Positions 19,247-26,870 of a stretch of 39,151 nucleotides of DNA are shown one piece after another. Source of the stretch: Selenomonadales bacterium (GTDB taxonomy: Bacteria > Bacillota > Negativicutes > Sporomusales > UBA7701); the NCBI GenBank assembly GCA_029976065.1, contig JARKNV010000014.1:1-39151 (forward strand), in the 5' to 3' direction. The notes below the pieces were generated by a model. The model was not told where the DNA came from. It saw only the letters and a list, made by a program, of their open reading frames with translations, and did not search any database. Position 1 is the stretch's first letter. Each line of letters starts with the position of its first letter. Both the position numbers and the translations under genes were made by a program.

Positions 19247-20707
19247 ATGGCTAACGAGAAGGATTTGCTGGACAGGCTGGAGGCGATGAGCTTTAACAGG
19301 CGCACGTTCCTGAAGAGCCTGGTGGCGGCGGGGTTCGCGGCCGAGTTCGGCGGGCTGCTGCCTGCGGCCGCGCCCCGGACGGCGGCGGCCGCGTCTTCAG
19401 CCCCCGAGGCGTTCGTGACCGAGCCGAGCCGCCGCATTCCTCTGCTGCGCGAGGTGGATGTGCTGGTGGTCGGCGGCGGGATGGCGGGGGTGAGCGCGGC
19501 GGTGGCCGCGAGCCGCATGGGGATGAAGACGCTGCTGGTGGAGTATTTCGGTTTTCTGGGCGGCAACGCGACGGCGGCGCTGGTGAACGATTTTTGCGGC
19601 TTTTATACCCGCACGCGCAAGACGGTGCAACTGATCGGCGGCATCGGCGGCGAGGTCGTCCAGGAGCTGATCGACGGGGCCGGCGGCCGCAAGTGGCGGC
19701 ATGTGGTCGATTTCGACCCGGAGGCGCTGAAGGTTATTTTGGATAAGAAGGTGCTGGAGGCGGGCGTGGAGCCGCTCTTTTACACACAGTTCGCCGCGCC
19801 GCTGATGGACGGCAACGCGGTGCGGGGGGCGTTTATCGAGAATAAGGCCGGCCGCCAGGCGATCCGCGCCAAGGTGGTGCTGGATTGCACGGGGGACGGG
19901 GATGTGTGCGCCGCCGCCGGGGTGCCTTTCGAGGTGGGCGACGGCAAGGGGGATATGCAGGCCTGCGATATGGCTTTCCGCCTCGGGAACGTGGATGAAA
20001 CGACTTTCGACCAGGGCTTTTTCTTCGACAACGCCGACCGGCTGATGGCCGAGGCGGTGGCGCTGGGCGATTACAAGCTGACGCGCACGGGCGGCAATCT
20101 GGGCTATACGTTCGTGCCGGGGGTATACTGGGCGAATATGGCCAGGGTGCCGTGGGCGGTGGACGGAACGAAGCCGGAGCATCTGACGCGAAGTTCGGTG
20201 GAGGGCCGGCAGATCGCCCGGGAGTTCGCGCGGTTCCTGCGCGACCGCATTCCGGGGCTGGAGAAGTCGGCGATCGTGGAGACGGCGGCGAAGATCGGCC
20301 TCCGGGAGACGCGCCGGGTGACGGGGGAACACTTGCTGACGGCGGACGAGGTGCTGGGCGCCAAGAAGTTCGAGGACGGCGTGGTGGCCAACGCCTGGCC
20401 GGTAGAGATGCATATCCCGGGGCAGCTTAAGCGGAAGATGATGTTTTTGAAGGGAGACGAGTACCACACCATCCCCTTCCGGTCGCTGGTGCCGAAGGGT
20501 GTGGAGGGGGTGCTGATGGCCGGCCGGTTCATCAGTTGCTCGCATAACGCCCAGGCGTCGATCCGGGTGATGGGCCCGGCGGCGGGGATGGGCCAGGCGG
20601 TGGGCGTGGCGGCGGCGCTGGCGGTGCGCGCGGGAACGGCGCCCCGCAAGGTGGCTGCGGCCGCGTTGCGCGCGGAGCTGAAGAGTCAGGGGGCGTTCAT
20701 CGGGTAA
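19247..20707 (+). CDS. Tat-exported FAD-dependent oxidoreductase
   Basis: 486 aa. A twin-arginine signal is visible near residue 18 (FNRRTFLKSLVAAGFAAEFGG). The mature part starts with an FAD dinucleotide-binding motif (DVLVVGGGMAGVSAAVAASRMG) and LLVEYFGFLGGNATAA, as in FAD-dependent oxidoreductases of the PF12831 type. GRFISCSHNAQASIRVMGPA near the end closes the FAD site. ATG 19247 follows GGAAGGGCGGG by 6 bases. Export of a folded flavoprotein implies an electron partner or small-molecule substrate outside the membrane; none is encoded next to it. The substrate is unknown. Confidence 0.88.
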   Translation: MANEKDLLDRLEAMSFNRRTFLKSLVAAGFAAEFGGLLPAAAPRTAAAASSAPEAFVTEPSRRIPLLREVDVLVVGGGMAGVSAAVAASRMGMKTLLVEYFGFLGGNATAALVNDFCGFYTRTRKTVQLIGGIGGEVVQELIDGAGGRKWRHVVDFDPEALKVILDKKVLEAGVEPLFYTQFAAPLMDGNAVRGAFIENKAGRQAIRAKVVLDCTGDGDVCAAAGVPFEVGDGKGDMQACDMAFRLGNVDETTFDQGFFFDNADRLMAEAVALGDYKLTRTGGNLGYTFVPGVYWANMARVPWAVDGTKPEHLTRSSVEGRQIAREFARFLRDRIPGLEKSAIVETAAKIGLRETRRVTGEHLLTADEVLGAKKFEDGVVANAWPVEMHIPGQLKRKMMFLKGDEYHTIPFRSLVPKGVEGVLMAGRFISCSHNAQASIRVMGPAAGMGQAVGVAAALAVRAGTAPRKVAAAALRAELKSQGAFIG

Positions 20708-20740
20708 GACCGCGAATGGCAAAGTATATTTTAGGATGCA

Positions 20741-20765
20741 AAAAAGGACCTCGCGGTCCTTTTTT
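20741..20765 (+). terminator. Terminator of the Tat flavoprotein gene
   Basis: AAAAAGGACC, loop TCGC, GGTCCTTTTT, 33 bases after the stop. Confidence 0.85.
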
Positions 20766-20778
20766 GTTTTGATTTGCC

Positions 20779-20903
20779 GGGGCTGAGCTAGAAAGTTCCA
20801 GATGCAAGGCGTACCGGAGGATGACACCGGAAGCGTACACAAAAGTACGCTGAGGATGGCAGCCGAGGAGCAACGCCGCAACTGGACTTTTTAGCTCAGC
20901 CCC
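20779..20903. repeat. Nested palindromic repeat, copy 2
   Basis: Outer arms GGGGCTGAGCTA and TAGCTCAGCCCC are perfectly complementary (12 bp). AAAGTTCCA pairs with TGGACTTT with one bulge. The core has AGATGCAAGGCG, GCGTAC-ACAAAA-GTACGC and GAGGAGCAACGCCGCA. It is the most diverged of the four cores. Confidence 0.7.
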
Positions 20904-20924
20904 CCTGTACTTCCGCCACAAGAT

Positions 20925-21311
20925 TTAGCTGGGTTGGTAGTATTCCTGCAGGGCTTTCTCGGCAATTGCCCTGACGCCTTCCCAGCCCGGGGCGGCGGCT
21001 TTGGCAACGACGGCTTTGAGCCGCTGGATGGCGGAGGAGTCTTCGTCGAGGTTGAGGGCTTTTTCGACGTGGCCGGCGCCGCGGCGGGTGAGGATGATGT
21101 TGTCGGTGGAGAAGGCGACGGGGTTGTCGTCTTCTTCGCCGAATTTGACGGTGACGCCGCTGACGAGCCCGGCGGCGTAGAGCGAGTTGACGGCGCGTCC
21201 GAGGGCTTCGCCGGCGAGTCCGATGCTCTGGGCGGCGGCGTTCATTTGCGGTTTTTTGGCGCTCTTTTCGGCGTAGAGGGTGTAGAGGAGTTTTTCGGCG
21301 TTGACGTCCAT
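20925..21311 (-). CDS. Unrecognised 128-aa protein, possible winged-helix fold
   Basis: 128 aa, soluble. The first half reads like a winged helix (LLYTLYAEKSAKK, IGLAGEALGRAVNSLYAAGLV, then a strand-turn-strand with VTVKFGEED and NIILTRRGAGHVEKAL). The C-terminal part is helical and ends EYYQPS. GGGAGG lies 7 bases before ATG 21309-21311. I do not recognise a named family; a DNA-binding or phosphotransfer-linked role is only suggested by the predicted fold. Confidence 0.7.
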   Translation of the reverse strand: MDVNAEKLLYTLYAEKSAKKPQMNAAAQSIGLAGEALGRAVNSLYAAGLVSGVTVKFGEEDDNPVAFSTDNIILTRRGAGHVEKALNLDEDSSAIQRLKAVVAKAAAPGWEGVRAIAEKALQEYYQPS

Positions 21312-21441
21312 AACGGTCCTCCCTTCGTGTGATGAGTTATAAGATTATATGCTGGCGGCGGGAGTTTTGGCAAAGGGGGCGGGGAATAAGGCGGCGGCAC
21401 GGGGTTAAGCTATAGGCACACGAGGTGAAGGGGAGGATGGT

Positions 21442-21642
21442 ATGGAGCACGGTATTCCGGTGACAATCGAGCTGCCGCAGGAGGTTTACGAGGAGGCGGC
21501 GAGAATCGCCCGCTACCGGGGCGAGACGGTGAGCGAACTGGCGACGGCGGCGGTGCAGGCGGTGGTGGCGGCGGAGCGGGCGGATTACGCTTATCCCGAC
21601 TGGCCGCTGGGGCCGGCGCCGGGCTGGGAGAACAGGCGGTAA
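21442..21642 (+). CDS. Small ribbon-helix-helix-like protein
   Basis: 66 aa. PVTIELPQEVYEEAARIAR followed by a second helix (TVSELATAAVQAVVAA) fits the ribbon-helix-helix plan of CopG/antitoxin-type regulators. The C-terminus is Pro/Trp-rich (YPDWPLGPAPGW). GGGGAGG lies 7 bases before the ATG. No toxin gene adjoins it, so a free-standing regulator is more likely than half of a toxin-antitoxin pair. Confidence 0.65.
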   Translation: MEHGIPVTIELPQEVYEEAARIARYRGETVSELATAAVQAVVAAERADYAYPDWPLGPAPGWENRR

Positions 21643-21860
21643 AGCGCGTTCCCGCAGGGCGCGGGACGACGGATTTGGCAAGGGCCTTCCGGACAGCGGG
21701 GGGCTTTTGTGTTTTCCGGCGGCTTTTTGAGGAATTAGTCGATCTTTTGTCGGTGGCCGGAGGACAAATATTTGTTGATATTTGCTTTTTTTGTTTCTAC
21801 TGGCAGGAAGTGGTTCCAATTGGCAAGAATTGTATGGTATCTGTTTTTGGAGGCTTGTTT

Positions 21861-23627
21861 GTGTTGCAGCGTTTGGGTGCGGTGGATTACGCCGAGGTTG
21901 TGGAGAATATGGGACAGGGGCTGCTGGTGTTCGCGCCGGCGGCCGACGGCACTGGTTTTGCTTTGGTGTATGAGAGTCCGGAGGCTTTGCAGCTGCTGGA
22001 GATGGCGCCGGAAGGCCCGGAGCGGAGCGACAGCCGGTTGGGCGACTGCCTGACGGCGGCGCTGGCTGAGGTGGCGGCGGGGCGCAAGCGGCTGACGGTG
22101 GAGAAACGCCTGGAGACGGCCACCGGGGTAAGGTGGCTGCGGCTGAGGGTTTTTCCGCTTAGGGGGACGCGGCTGGGGGTTTTGCTGGAGGATGCGACGG
22201 AGGCCCGGCTGGCGCAGCAGAGGCTGGCCGATGGCGAGCTGATGTTCCGCATGATTACGGATAACAGCCGCGATTGCCTGTGCCTGCACGGGGAGGAGGC
22301 CCGCTATGTTTATGCTTCGCCGGCGGTGAGGACGTTGCTGGGGTATGAGCCGGAGGAGCTGTACGGACATACGCCGTTCGAGTATGCTCATCCGGACGAT
22401 CTGGAGCGTGTTTTGGAGCCTTTCCGCCAGATGATGCTTACGGGGTTGTCTTTCGGGGGCGTTATGGCGAGGTATCGCTGCAAGGACGGGTCTTATCGCT
22501 GGCTGGAGACGGTGGTGGCGCGGGTGGAGAGTTGCCCGCAGCCGGGGGTGCTTTACCAGAGTTCGACCCGGGATGTGACGGAGCGAAAGCGGCTGGAGGA
22601 GCGGCTGACGGAGATGGGGTACCGCGATGCTTTGACGGGCCTTTATAACCGCGGGTATTTCGAGGAGGAGATGAGACGCCTCGACCGCCGCCGCGAGGGG
22701 CCGGTGGGCCTGATTATCGTGGATGTGGACGGGCTGAAGGTGGTTAACGACGCTCTGGGCCACGACGCGGGGGACGAGCTGCTGAAGCGGACGGCCAAGA
22801 CGCTGGTGGGGTGCTTCCGGGACGAGGATCTTATCGCCCGGATAGGCGGCGACGAGTTCGCGGTGCTGATGAATGAGGTGACGATGGAGGATCTTCGCCT
22901 GGCCGGCCGGCGGATTATGAAGCGCACGGAGGAGGATAACTGCGGCAGCGCCCCGGTTTTGAGCCTGTCGCTGGGGTATGCGGTCGGCGAGGACAGCGCT
23001 ACGCCGATGCGGGAGCTTTTCCGGGCGGCGGATGATAATATGTACCGCGACCGATTGTATCGCGGCAAGAGCCCCCGCGGGGCGATCGTGAATATTTTGC
23101 GCCGCTTGCTGACGGAGCGGGATTTTGTGACCGAGGAGCACGGCAACCGGCTGGAGTCGCTGGTGCTGATGCTGGGCGCGGCAGCGGGGCTGAGCGAGGA
23201 GCGGCTGGGGGATCTGGCGCTGTTCGCCCAGTTCCATGATGTGGGGAAGGTGGGCATTCCGGATGCGATCCTGAGCAAGCCGGGACCGTTGACTCCCCAG
23301 GAGCGCAAGGAGGTGGAGCGCCACTGCGATGTGGGCTACCGGATCGCGTCGGCGTCGAACGAGTTGCTGCCGATCGCGGAGTGGATTTTACGCCATCACG
23401 AGTGGTGGAACGGCCAGGGGTACCCGCTCGACCTGGCGGGGGAGAGCATTCCGTTGGAGTGCCGGTTGCTGGCGATTGCCGATGCTTATGACGCGATGAC
23501 GAGCGACCGGCCGTACCGCAAGGCGATGAGCCATGAGGCGGCTATGGAGGAGATCAGGCGCTGTGCGGGCACGCAGTTCGATCCGTCGCTGGTGAAGGTT
23601 TTTATGGGACTGGATTTCAAGTCGTAG
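21861..23627 (+). CDS. PAS-GGDEF-HD-GYP c-di-GMP turnover protein
   Basis: 588 aa from GTG 21861, chosen because GGAGG (21849-21853) is 7 bases upstream; earlier in-frame starts lack a ribosome binding site. An N-terminal PAS-like region (to about 115) precedes a clear PAS with PAC tail (MFRMITDNSRDCLCL ... YRWLETVVARV). The GGDEF domain follows (DALTGLYNRGYFEEEM, IGGDEF, inhibitory site RDED five residues ahead), then HD-GYP (FHDVGKVGIPDAIL, RHHEWWNGQGYP, DAYDAMTSDRPYRKAM). Both catalytic signatures are intact, so it could make and degrade c-di-GMP. It is cytoplasmic: no membrane segment is seen. Its own terminator follows. Confidence 0.92.
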   Translation: MLQRLGAVDYAEVVENMGQGLLVFAPAADGTGFALVYESPEALQLLEMAPEGPERSDSRLGDCLTAALAEVAAGRKRLTVEKRLETATGVRWLRLRVFPLRGTRLGVLLEDATEARLAQQRLADGELMFRMITDNSRDCLCLHGEEARYVYASPAVRTLLGYEPEELYGHTPFEYAHPDDLERVLEPFRQMMLTGLSFGGVMARYRCKDGSYRWLETVVARVESCPQPGVLYQSSTRDVTERKRLEERLTEMGYRDALTGLYNRGYFEEEMRRLDRRREGPVGLIIVDVDGLKVVNDALGHDAGDELLKRTAKTLVGCFRDEDLIARIGGDEFAVLMNEVTMEDLRLAGRRIMKRTEEDNCGSAPVLSLSLGYAVGEDSATPMRELFRAADDNMYRDRLYRGKSPRGAIVNILRRLLTERDFVTEEHGNRLESLVLMLGAAAGLSEERLGDLALFAQFHDVGKVGIPDAILSKPGPLTPQERKEVERHCDVGYRIASASNELLPIAEWILRHHEWWNGQGYPLDLAGESIPLECRLLAIADAYDAMTSDRPYRKAMSHEAAMEEIRRCAGTQFDPSLVKVFMGLDFKS

Positions 23628-23635
23628 ATAATGAC

Positions 23636-23666
23636 AAAGCCTCCGGCATTACGCCGGGGGCTTTTT
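23636..23666 (+). terminator. Terminator of the GGDEF-HD-GYP gene
   Basis: AAAGCCTCCGGC and GCCGGGGGCTTTTT form the stem, 9 bases after the stop. Confidence 0.8.
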
Positions 23667-23699
23667 GCGTGGGGCGGATTAGGCGGACGGCGCCGGGAA

Positions 23700-23733
23700 A
23701 AAATAGAAGCCCCGCATTGCTGCAGGGCTTTTC
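23700..23733 (-). terminator. Original terminator of tRNA-Thr, now stranded
   Basis: Read on the minus strand, AAAAGCCC...GGGCTTC is followed by TATTTTTT, immediately after the displaced tRNA 3' end. It is the natural terminator of tRNA-Thr before the island inserted. Confidence 0.6.
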
Positions 23734-23739
23734 GTTTGA

Positions 23740-23786
23740 TTGGAGCCGATAAGAGGATTCGAACCTCCGACCCGCGCATTACGAAT
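23740..23786 (-). pseudogene. Displaced 3' fragment of tRNA-Thr (att site)
   Basis: 47 bases identical to 29596-29642, covering the anticodon 3' side, the T arm, the acceptor 3' strand and CCA. Beyond base 23786 the identity stops (T instead of G). The fragment lacks the D arm and cannot be a tRNA. Confidence 0.9.
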
Positions 23787-23991
23787 TTGCGGAGAGCTCT
23801 ATTTCACTGGTCAAGATAATCTTTGACAGTCAATATAGCAGTAGCTTTCAGTGTACCAAGAAAATCAATTCCACTCTCCAAGATTTTTTTGACCAGTCAA
23901 TTACGCCGGAAAGCATGTCGGAAAGATTCTGATTCGGGGCGATAATTACAACCCCGATTCCACCCTTGCAGAATCTTATCCTCCATTATGC
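23787..23991. other. Gene-free left end of the island
   Basis: AT-rich. GGTCA/TGACC motifs recur (CTGGTCAAGATAATC near 23809 and TTTTGACCAGTCAATTACG near 23887), forming imperfect inverted repeats. ACGCCGGAAA at about 23904 recurs at about 29529 near the right end. These could be integrase arm-type or excisionase sites. No gene is seen. Confidence 0.4.
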
Positions 23992-24684
23992 TCATTTTAT
24001 AGGGGTGCAGATGTCATATAACTCCACCAAGCTTGTGACCGTATATGTACTCTGAATTTCTGCTGAACATTTTGGGGACTTTCTGTTAATCCAGCAGGTA
24101 TCGATTCCCGCCAGAAGGCCACCTTTAATATCGGTTTTTAAGGAGTCCCCGATGATAAGTGCTTCCTTTATATTAAAATCTTTAATATGACTCATCACGT
24201 AATCGAAAAATTCTTTTGATGGCTTTTGAAATCCGATACTTTGAGAATCAAAAATGTCCTCAAAGAATTCATATAATCCCGACTGCTTCAGTCGCTTTAT
24301 CTGAGTTTGGGTTATACCATTAGTGATAACAAACAGTCTATGCGATACAGATAAGCTCTGACATACTTCCAAGGCTCCCTCCATATGTTGACATCCATTG
24401 CCCAGAAGTTCTCTATACATGTTTTCCCATTCAATACCATCCACAACTTTTCCCAGTCTTAACATAGTTTCTGAAAATCTGGAGTTTAGCACATCATCTA
24501 ATACAATATTTCCATTTTCATAATCAGCCCATAGTTGTTTGTTGACGGAATTATATACTTGAAACAACTCATCCGAAAAAGTATATCCATGTTGCTGAAA
24601 CAATTTGTTCAACGAATCAGTTTCGTTAGCGCCGAAATCTAGCAGTGTATCATCTAAATCAAATAAAAGTATTTTATAACTCAT
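23992..24684 (-). CDS. HAD-family phosphatase, YjjG-like nucleotidase
   Basis: 230 aa. HAD motif I is ILLFDLDDTLLDFG (nucleophile Asp and +2 Asp), motif II is FVITNGITQTQ, motif III Lys is in GFQKPSKEFFDYV, and motif IV is ALIIGDSLKTDIKGGLLAG. The order and wording fit the YjjG-type noncanonical pyrimidine nucleotidases, which dephosphorylate nucleoside monophosphates including unusual bases. The start at 24682-24684 (MSYKILL) has GGGGAGG 4 bases upstream; a start 10 residues earlier is weaker. It is low-GC cargo of the island and its promoter region faces the excisionase operon. Confidence 0.85.
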   Translation of the reverse strand: MSYKILLFDLDDTLLDFGANETDSLNKLFQQHGYTFSDELFQVYNSVNKQLWADYENGNIVLDDVLNSRFSETMLRLGKVVDGIEWENMYRELLGNGCQHMEGALEVCQSLSVSHRLFVITNGITQTQIKRLKQSGLYEFFEDIFDSQSIGFQKPSKEFFDYVMSHIKDFNIKEALIIGDSLKTDIKGGLLAGIDTCWINRKSPKCSAEIQSTYTVTSLVELYDICTPIK

Positions 24685-24793
24685 TTTTCCTCCCCAAAAG
24701 AATCTATAGGACAATTATACTATAGGTTCGTCTAAATATCAGTTTTCAACTCACTTGAAAATAGAGCCATTTTGTATAAAAATTTTTCCCGTG

Positions 24794-24830
24794 CGACTCG
24801 TCATTAAAATTAAGCCGAGTCGTCTTTTTT
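24794..24830 (+). terminator. Terminator-like hairpin between HAD gene and excisionase operon
   Basis: CGACTCG and CGAGTCG pair across a 15-base AT-rich loop and are followed by TCTTTTTT. No plus-strand gene is visible upstream, so it may insulate the operon from read-through. Confidence 0.5.
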
Positions 24831-24923
24831 GCTTATTTTTATGCTAAATTTTCCACCAATCCCACTTAAAAATATGCTATTTTTCGTATATACTTACTCT
24901 GAACAACGAAGGAGGAGTGAACC

Positions 24924-25145
24924 ATGCAACTATTTACTGTCAAGACCCTAGCGGAGCATCTGGAATTAACTCCGCTATATATCCGCTCGTTGATAGCAAC
25001 GGGGAAAGTGCGAGCATCAAAAATTGGCAAGAGCTATTACATCACGGAAGAATCCGTGATGGACTTTTTGAAAGCCCATGAAATCAAGCCGAGGGAGCAA
25101 CAAGACACTATAATCGTAGTGCCAGTCCAAAAGAAGGCACAGTGA
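24924..25145 (+). CDS. Excisionase-like HTH protein
   Basis: 73 aa. TVKTLAEHLELTPLYIRSLIATGKVRASKIGKSYYI is the winged-helix pattern of excisionase/AlpA-type proteins (helix-turn-helix, then wing Lys-Ile-Gly-Lys). The tail is charged. AAGGAGGAG lies 6 bases before the ATG. Excisionases of this type direct the integrase towards excision. It overlaps the following frame region and heads the operon with the 78-aa gene. Confidence 0.8.
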   Translation: MQLFTVKTLAEHLELTPLYIRSLIATGKVRASKIGKSYYITEESVMDFLKAHEIKPREQQDTIIVVPVQKKAQ

Positions 25146-25159
25146 AAGGGGGAACTGCC

Positions 25160-25396
25160 ATGAAAGTGAATTTGTGGAGCAAGAGTAATGCGGAGATAGT
25201 GTCATTCGTAATCGATGAAGTCACTGCCTACGAGTCACAGAAAGCCAGAGAAGAGTACTTGTATGGAGGGACACAGTTATCCGACCTACAGAAATATGAA
25301 GCCTATTTGAGCCGAGCCGTTATGTGCGAAACTCCTGGAGCCGTAGAGATACGGAATAAAGTCCGAGACATATTGCATAAGGATGCCCGAATATAA
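25160..25396 (+). CDS. Unrecognised 78-aa island protein
   Basis: Starts MKVNLWSKSNAEIVSFVIDE. AAAGGGGGA lies 6 bases before ATG 25160; a GTG at 25142 overlaps the upstream stop but has no ribosome binding site. It is acidic and helical, with a conserved-looking YESQKAREEYLYGG segment. It has no signal peptide or membrane span. It is translationally close to the excisionase gene (14-base gap) and is followed directly by the hairpin-rich region. Function unknown. Confidence 0.7.
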   Translation: MKVNLWSKSNAEIVSFVIDEVTAYESQKAREEYLYGGTQLSDLQKYEAYLSRAVMCETPGAVEIRNKVRDILHKDARI

Positions 25397-25796
25397 GCGC
25401 TGAGCCAAGAACGTAAATACTCCTTATGGAGTCTACCACGCTGTCAATCTGAGGACAAAGTAGCAGTATCTGCTCCTTGTCCCTCTACATACTAAACTTT
25501 GCTGTCATCGACAGCACGTCCGAGGGCGCATGCTAATGAGACGTTAAATAGAAAAACCGAGGGTCACGCGGCAAGAAGGACCGAAAGCTATCGCTTTGAT
25601 AAGCAGCATCTTGATTAAGATGTTATTCGTTAATTGCGTCATGCAACAGCGACACCCGAACCGCGCAGGATGGGGAATACGAGGAATGTTAGCGATAACA
25701 GGGATATATTGGCCTGCAACGAAGTCCCTCGACTTGTATTGTCTACACTAATACCTAGCTATTAGTTGACTTTTCCCCCCGCAAGGGGGGAAGTCT
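25397..25796 (+). ncRNA. Candidate large structured RNA
   Basis: No coding frame is credible here, but perfect short hairpins follow one another: ACTCC-TTAT-GGAGT (25419), GAGGACAA/TTGTCCCTC enclosing AGCAG/CTGCT (25451-25485), GCTGTC-ATC-GACAGC (25501), AAAGC-TATC-GCTTT (25584), CATCTT-GATT-AAGATG (25607), TTGC/GCAA (25634), TGTTA-GCGA-TAACA (25687), AAGTC-CCTC-GACTT (25722), CTAATA/TATTAG (25748), GACTT/AAGTC with CCCCCC-GCAA-GGGGGG (25768-25795). Two loops (GCGA, GCAA) are GNRA tetraloops on the plus strand, which points to RNA of that sense. GAGGG 25559-25563 could also pair with CCCTC 25726-25730. The class is not recognised. A single-strand DNA origin or oriT is an alternative. Confidence 0.45.
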
Positions 25797-25879
25797 GCCT
25801 AATACCAAAGAAACACGAATACGATAACAGATTGCGAGCTTGCGAGCAATCCTTCTGAGCGAAGCGAGGAAGCAGATGA

Positions 25880-25933
25880 TTTCCCGCACTCCCCCTCCAA
25901 ACACATTTACAAGAAAGGAGGAGTGCGGGGAAA
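25880..25933. repeat. Long inverted repeat containing an SD-like sequence
   Basis: TTTCCC-GCACTCC...TCC pairs with GGA-GGAGTGC-GGGGAAA with a one-base bulge on one side and three on the other. The 3' arm contains AAAGGAGG, but no useful frame follows it. It may be part of the candidate RNA or a recombination or replication signal. Confidence 0.5.
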
Positions 25934-26248
25934 GAAAAATACAACTCTCCCAATACAAGTGAGATAATCCTACCCCACCTTCGAGGACTGAACTTGCGTA
26001 TACTCCTCTTCACCAAGATATTTATTTCGGCGATATTCTCTAAACACGGCATCGAAAACTGCTTTTGTACCCCGGATTACTCAATTTACATACTTTGATA
26101 AGCTATAGGCTTTTGTTGGTAATAGTTAATGAGAGCAGGCTGCGGGATAAATTCTGCCGCTTAATTTGCCCCCGTTTCCTAGAGGCATACGTAACAGGTG
26201 GTATTTGGAGTTTCTAACAATGGTCTTATGCAGTTTTACAACGCACTC

Positions 26249-26277
26249 TTGCATAACGATGAAAAGGCGTATATAAT
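26249..26277 (+). promoter_or_regulatory. Promoter of the HTH-like gene
   Basis: A perfect TATAAT (26272-26277) has TTGCAT 17 bases upstream (26249-26254). It lies 35 bases before the GTG start. Confidence 0.5.
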
Positions 26278-26312
26278 AAGCATAGACAAGCATTTTAGGA
26301 GTTGAAATCGCC

Positions 26313-26804
26313 GTGGATAAAAAGATTCTCATGGAGAACCTGGATAACCTTGGAGTAGATATAGGGGATAGTACAATCAGAAAGTACGTTCTTGAAGGAC
26401 TTGTTCCCGCGCCTACCACTCGCTCACTTGGACGAGGATTAGGACGGAGTTCCGAATATCCCGATGATGCTCAAGGACAAATCTATGCGGCCTGGAAACT
26501 CCTGAACGGACCAATACAGACTAGTATCAAGCTTCTTAAGGATATCAGGACTTTCGCTTTAGAACTGTTGGAGCATAGGAGATTAGAAGTCGAATCACCC
26601 AAATTGCAAGAACTAGGTATCTCCTGGACTGATTTAGCCTACCTTACGGAGTTATGGATAAATTACCGCGAAGAAATGAAGTGGGAGTATACAAAATATA
26701 GAGTTGATGTCGAGGGAGTTAAGAGCGACATTAGACATATAAGTATTACGCAGACAAAACTAGTGAGAACACGGTCGCGCTTTCAGAAAGGATTCCGGCG
26801 GTAA
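26313..26804 (+). CDS. HTH-like island protein, possible regulator
   Basis: 163 aa from GTG 26313; AGGAG lies 11 bases upstream, a rather long spacing. The N-terminus (LGVDIGDSTIRKYVLEGLVPAP, then GRSSEYPDDAQGQIYAAWKLLNG) reads like a MerR-type winged helix in which a helix-turn-helix is followed by a wing and a Tyr/Pro segment. The rest is helical with a basic tail (RTRSRFQKGFRR). It lies directly upstream of the integrase (66-base gap) on the same strand and could control integration. No named family is recognised. Confidence 0.65.
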   Translation: MDKKILMENLDNLGVDIGDSTIRKYVLEGLVPAPTTRSLGRGLGRSSEYPDDAQGQIYAAWKLLNGPIQTSIKLLKDIRTFALELLEHRRLEVESPKLQELGISWTDLAYLTELWINYREEMKWEYTKYRVDVEGVKSDIRHISITQTKLVRTRSRFQKGFRR

Positions 26805-26870
26805 TAAAAAATTTTGTTTTACAAAAACACCGTTACGGTGAATATAATTGTAAAAAGGAGAGGATATAAC

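Larger units (their letters stand above)
25797..26312. other. Gene-free continuation with a long hairpin
   Basis: GATTGC/GCAATC around 25826-25847 and CTTC/GAAG around 25852 precede a 16-bp interrupted stem at 25880-25933. I see nothing coding up to 26312; minus-strand frames here have Arg/Ser-rich, family-free composition and no ribosome binding site. Confidence 0.4.

Noticed and set aside
23740..23786. Possible second tRNA-Thr gene
   Set aside because: Only the 3' part is present; no D arm or acceptor 5' strand, so it is the displaced att copy.
25397..25796. Group I or II intron, RNase P RNA, tmRNA or SRP RNA
   Set aside because: None of the conserved core sequences of these RNAs is visible and there is no intron-encoded protein.
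25762..26052. 96-codon minus-strand frame in the hairpin-rich region
   Set aside because: No ribosome binding site, Arg/Ser/Leu-rich, and it runs through the hairpins without protein features.
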